In this document: positions 5,655 through 5,791 of the stretch, one piece after another
How the letters are laid out: each line of letters begins with the position of its first letter
Position numbering within the stretch: the first letter of the stretch is position 1
The notes under the pieces: model-generated
Told to the model about the DNA's origin: nothing
Database searches by the model: none
The model's input: the letters and a program-made list of their open reading frames with translations, nothing else
Made by a program: the position numbers and the translations under genes
Assembly: GCA_041674465.1 (NCBI GenBank)
Contig: JBAYVV010000220.1
Span: 1 to 5,791, forward strand
Reading direction: 5' to 3'
Length of the DNA: 5,791 nt
DNA from: JACRAR01 sp041674465
GTDB taxonomy: Bacteria > Pseudomonadota > Gammaproteobacteria > Burkholderiales > Rhodocyclaceae

Positions 5655-5744
5655 CATGAAACGTTTGTAGTAAAGAATCCATACGCACAAGAGTTCCGTC
5701 GGGAGTTGCCGAATCGTCGACCGTGGAACAAAAAAGGACCTCTT

Positions 5745-5791
5745 ATGAAAGCTTCTACCCAAATCGCTGCCGCATTGAGTCTCGTGTTAAG
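5745..5791 (+). CDS. Start of a secreted protein gene, truncated by the window end
   Basis: Only 15 complete codons are visible: MKASTQIAAALSLVL, with a Lys near the N-terminus followed by a hydrophobic Ala/Leu/Val run, i.e. the beginning of a Sec signal peptide. AAGGA six bases upstream of the ATG is an excellent ribosome site. The gene is divergent from the DUF6502 gene and lies downstream of a CopR/CusR-like box, so a periplasmic copper-related product (for example a cupredoxin, multicopper oxidase or small copper-binding protein) is a reasonable expectation. Nothing in the visible residues identifies the family. Confidence 0.7.
   Translation, partial: MKASTQIAAALSLVL

Larger units (their letters stand above)
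5424..5744. promoter_or_regulatory. Divergent intergenic region with copper-type box
   Basis: This 321-base region lies between the divergently transcribed DUF6502 gene (minus) and a plus-strand gene starting at 5745. It is more AT-rich than its surroundings. It contains a dyad near the DUF6502 start (5448-5472), a CopR/CusR-like box (5598-5612), a candidate plus-strand promoter (5625-5654) and a strong ribosome site (AAGGA, 5734-5738). I find no convincing gene: the minus-strand frame spanning 5484-5762 overlaps these control elements and resembles nothing I know. A direct repeat of ATACGCA (5650-5656, 5681-5687) is probably incidental. Confidence 0.6.

Noticed and set aside
5484..5762. 92-codon minus-strand open frame in the intergenic region
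   Set aside because: It overlaps the copper-type box, the candidate promoter and the ribosome site of the plus-strand gene, has no recognisable domain, and has no convincing ribosome site.

Overview
The window is moderately GC-rich and looks like a chromosomal or plasmid metal-resistance region of a proteobacterium, most likely a betaproteobacterium of the Burkholderiales. That placement is inferred from the families present (DUF411, CusF-like, heavy-metal TolC, DUF6502, DUF5666); no rRNA or other taxonomic marker is present. Six genes run on the minus strand and one begins on the plus strand at the right edge.

Left part (1-1663, minus): a copper-efflux type operon in the order DUF411/CopG-like periplasmic protein (1226-1663), CusF-like copper-binding protein (826-1200) and a TolC/CusC-type outer-membrane channel (605 to beyond base 1). 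The RND pump and adaptor genes are presumably just outside the window. A perfect 6+6 palindrome (ATTACA-n4-TGTAAT, 1736-1751), resembling a CopR/CusR box, lies in front of this operon.

Middle and right part (1827-5423, minus): a second, tightly spaced three-gene unit. A DUF6502 protein with a probable helix-turn-helix (4608-5423) is followed by a multi-repeat DUF5666 lipoprotein (2877-4580) and a very methionine-rich lipoprotein (1827-2828). A strong hairpin (1769-1808) closes the unit just before the copper operon's regulatory region. Both lipoproteins have lipoboxes and Cys-Gly N-termini suggesting outer-membrane anchoring, and both carry Met/Gly-rich stretches.

Right edge: 321 bases of intergenic DNA (5424-5744) hold a second CopR/CusR-like box (5598-5612), a candidate plus-strand promoter, a dyad in front of the DUF6502 gene, and a well-placed ribosome site for a plus-strand gene starting at 5745 with a signal peptide.

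Overall reading: the copper-type boxes flank the DUF6502-DUF5666-Met-rich lipoprotein unit, with a recognisable copper export operon on one side. The unit is therefore a candidate for an undescribed envelope copper/silver-handling system, perhaps with its own regulator. The copper link for these three genes is inference from context and composition.
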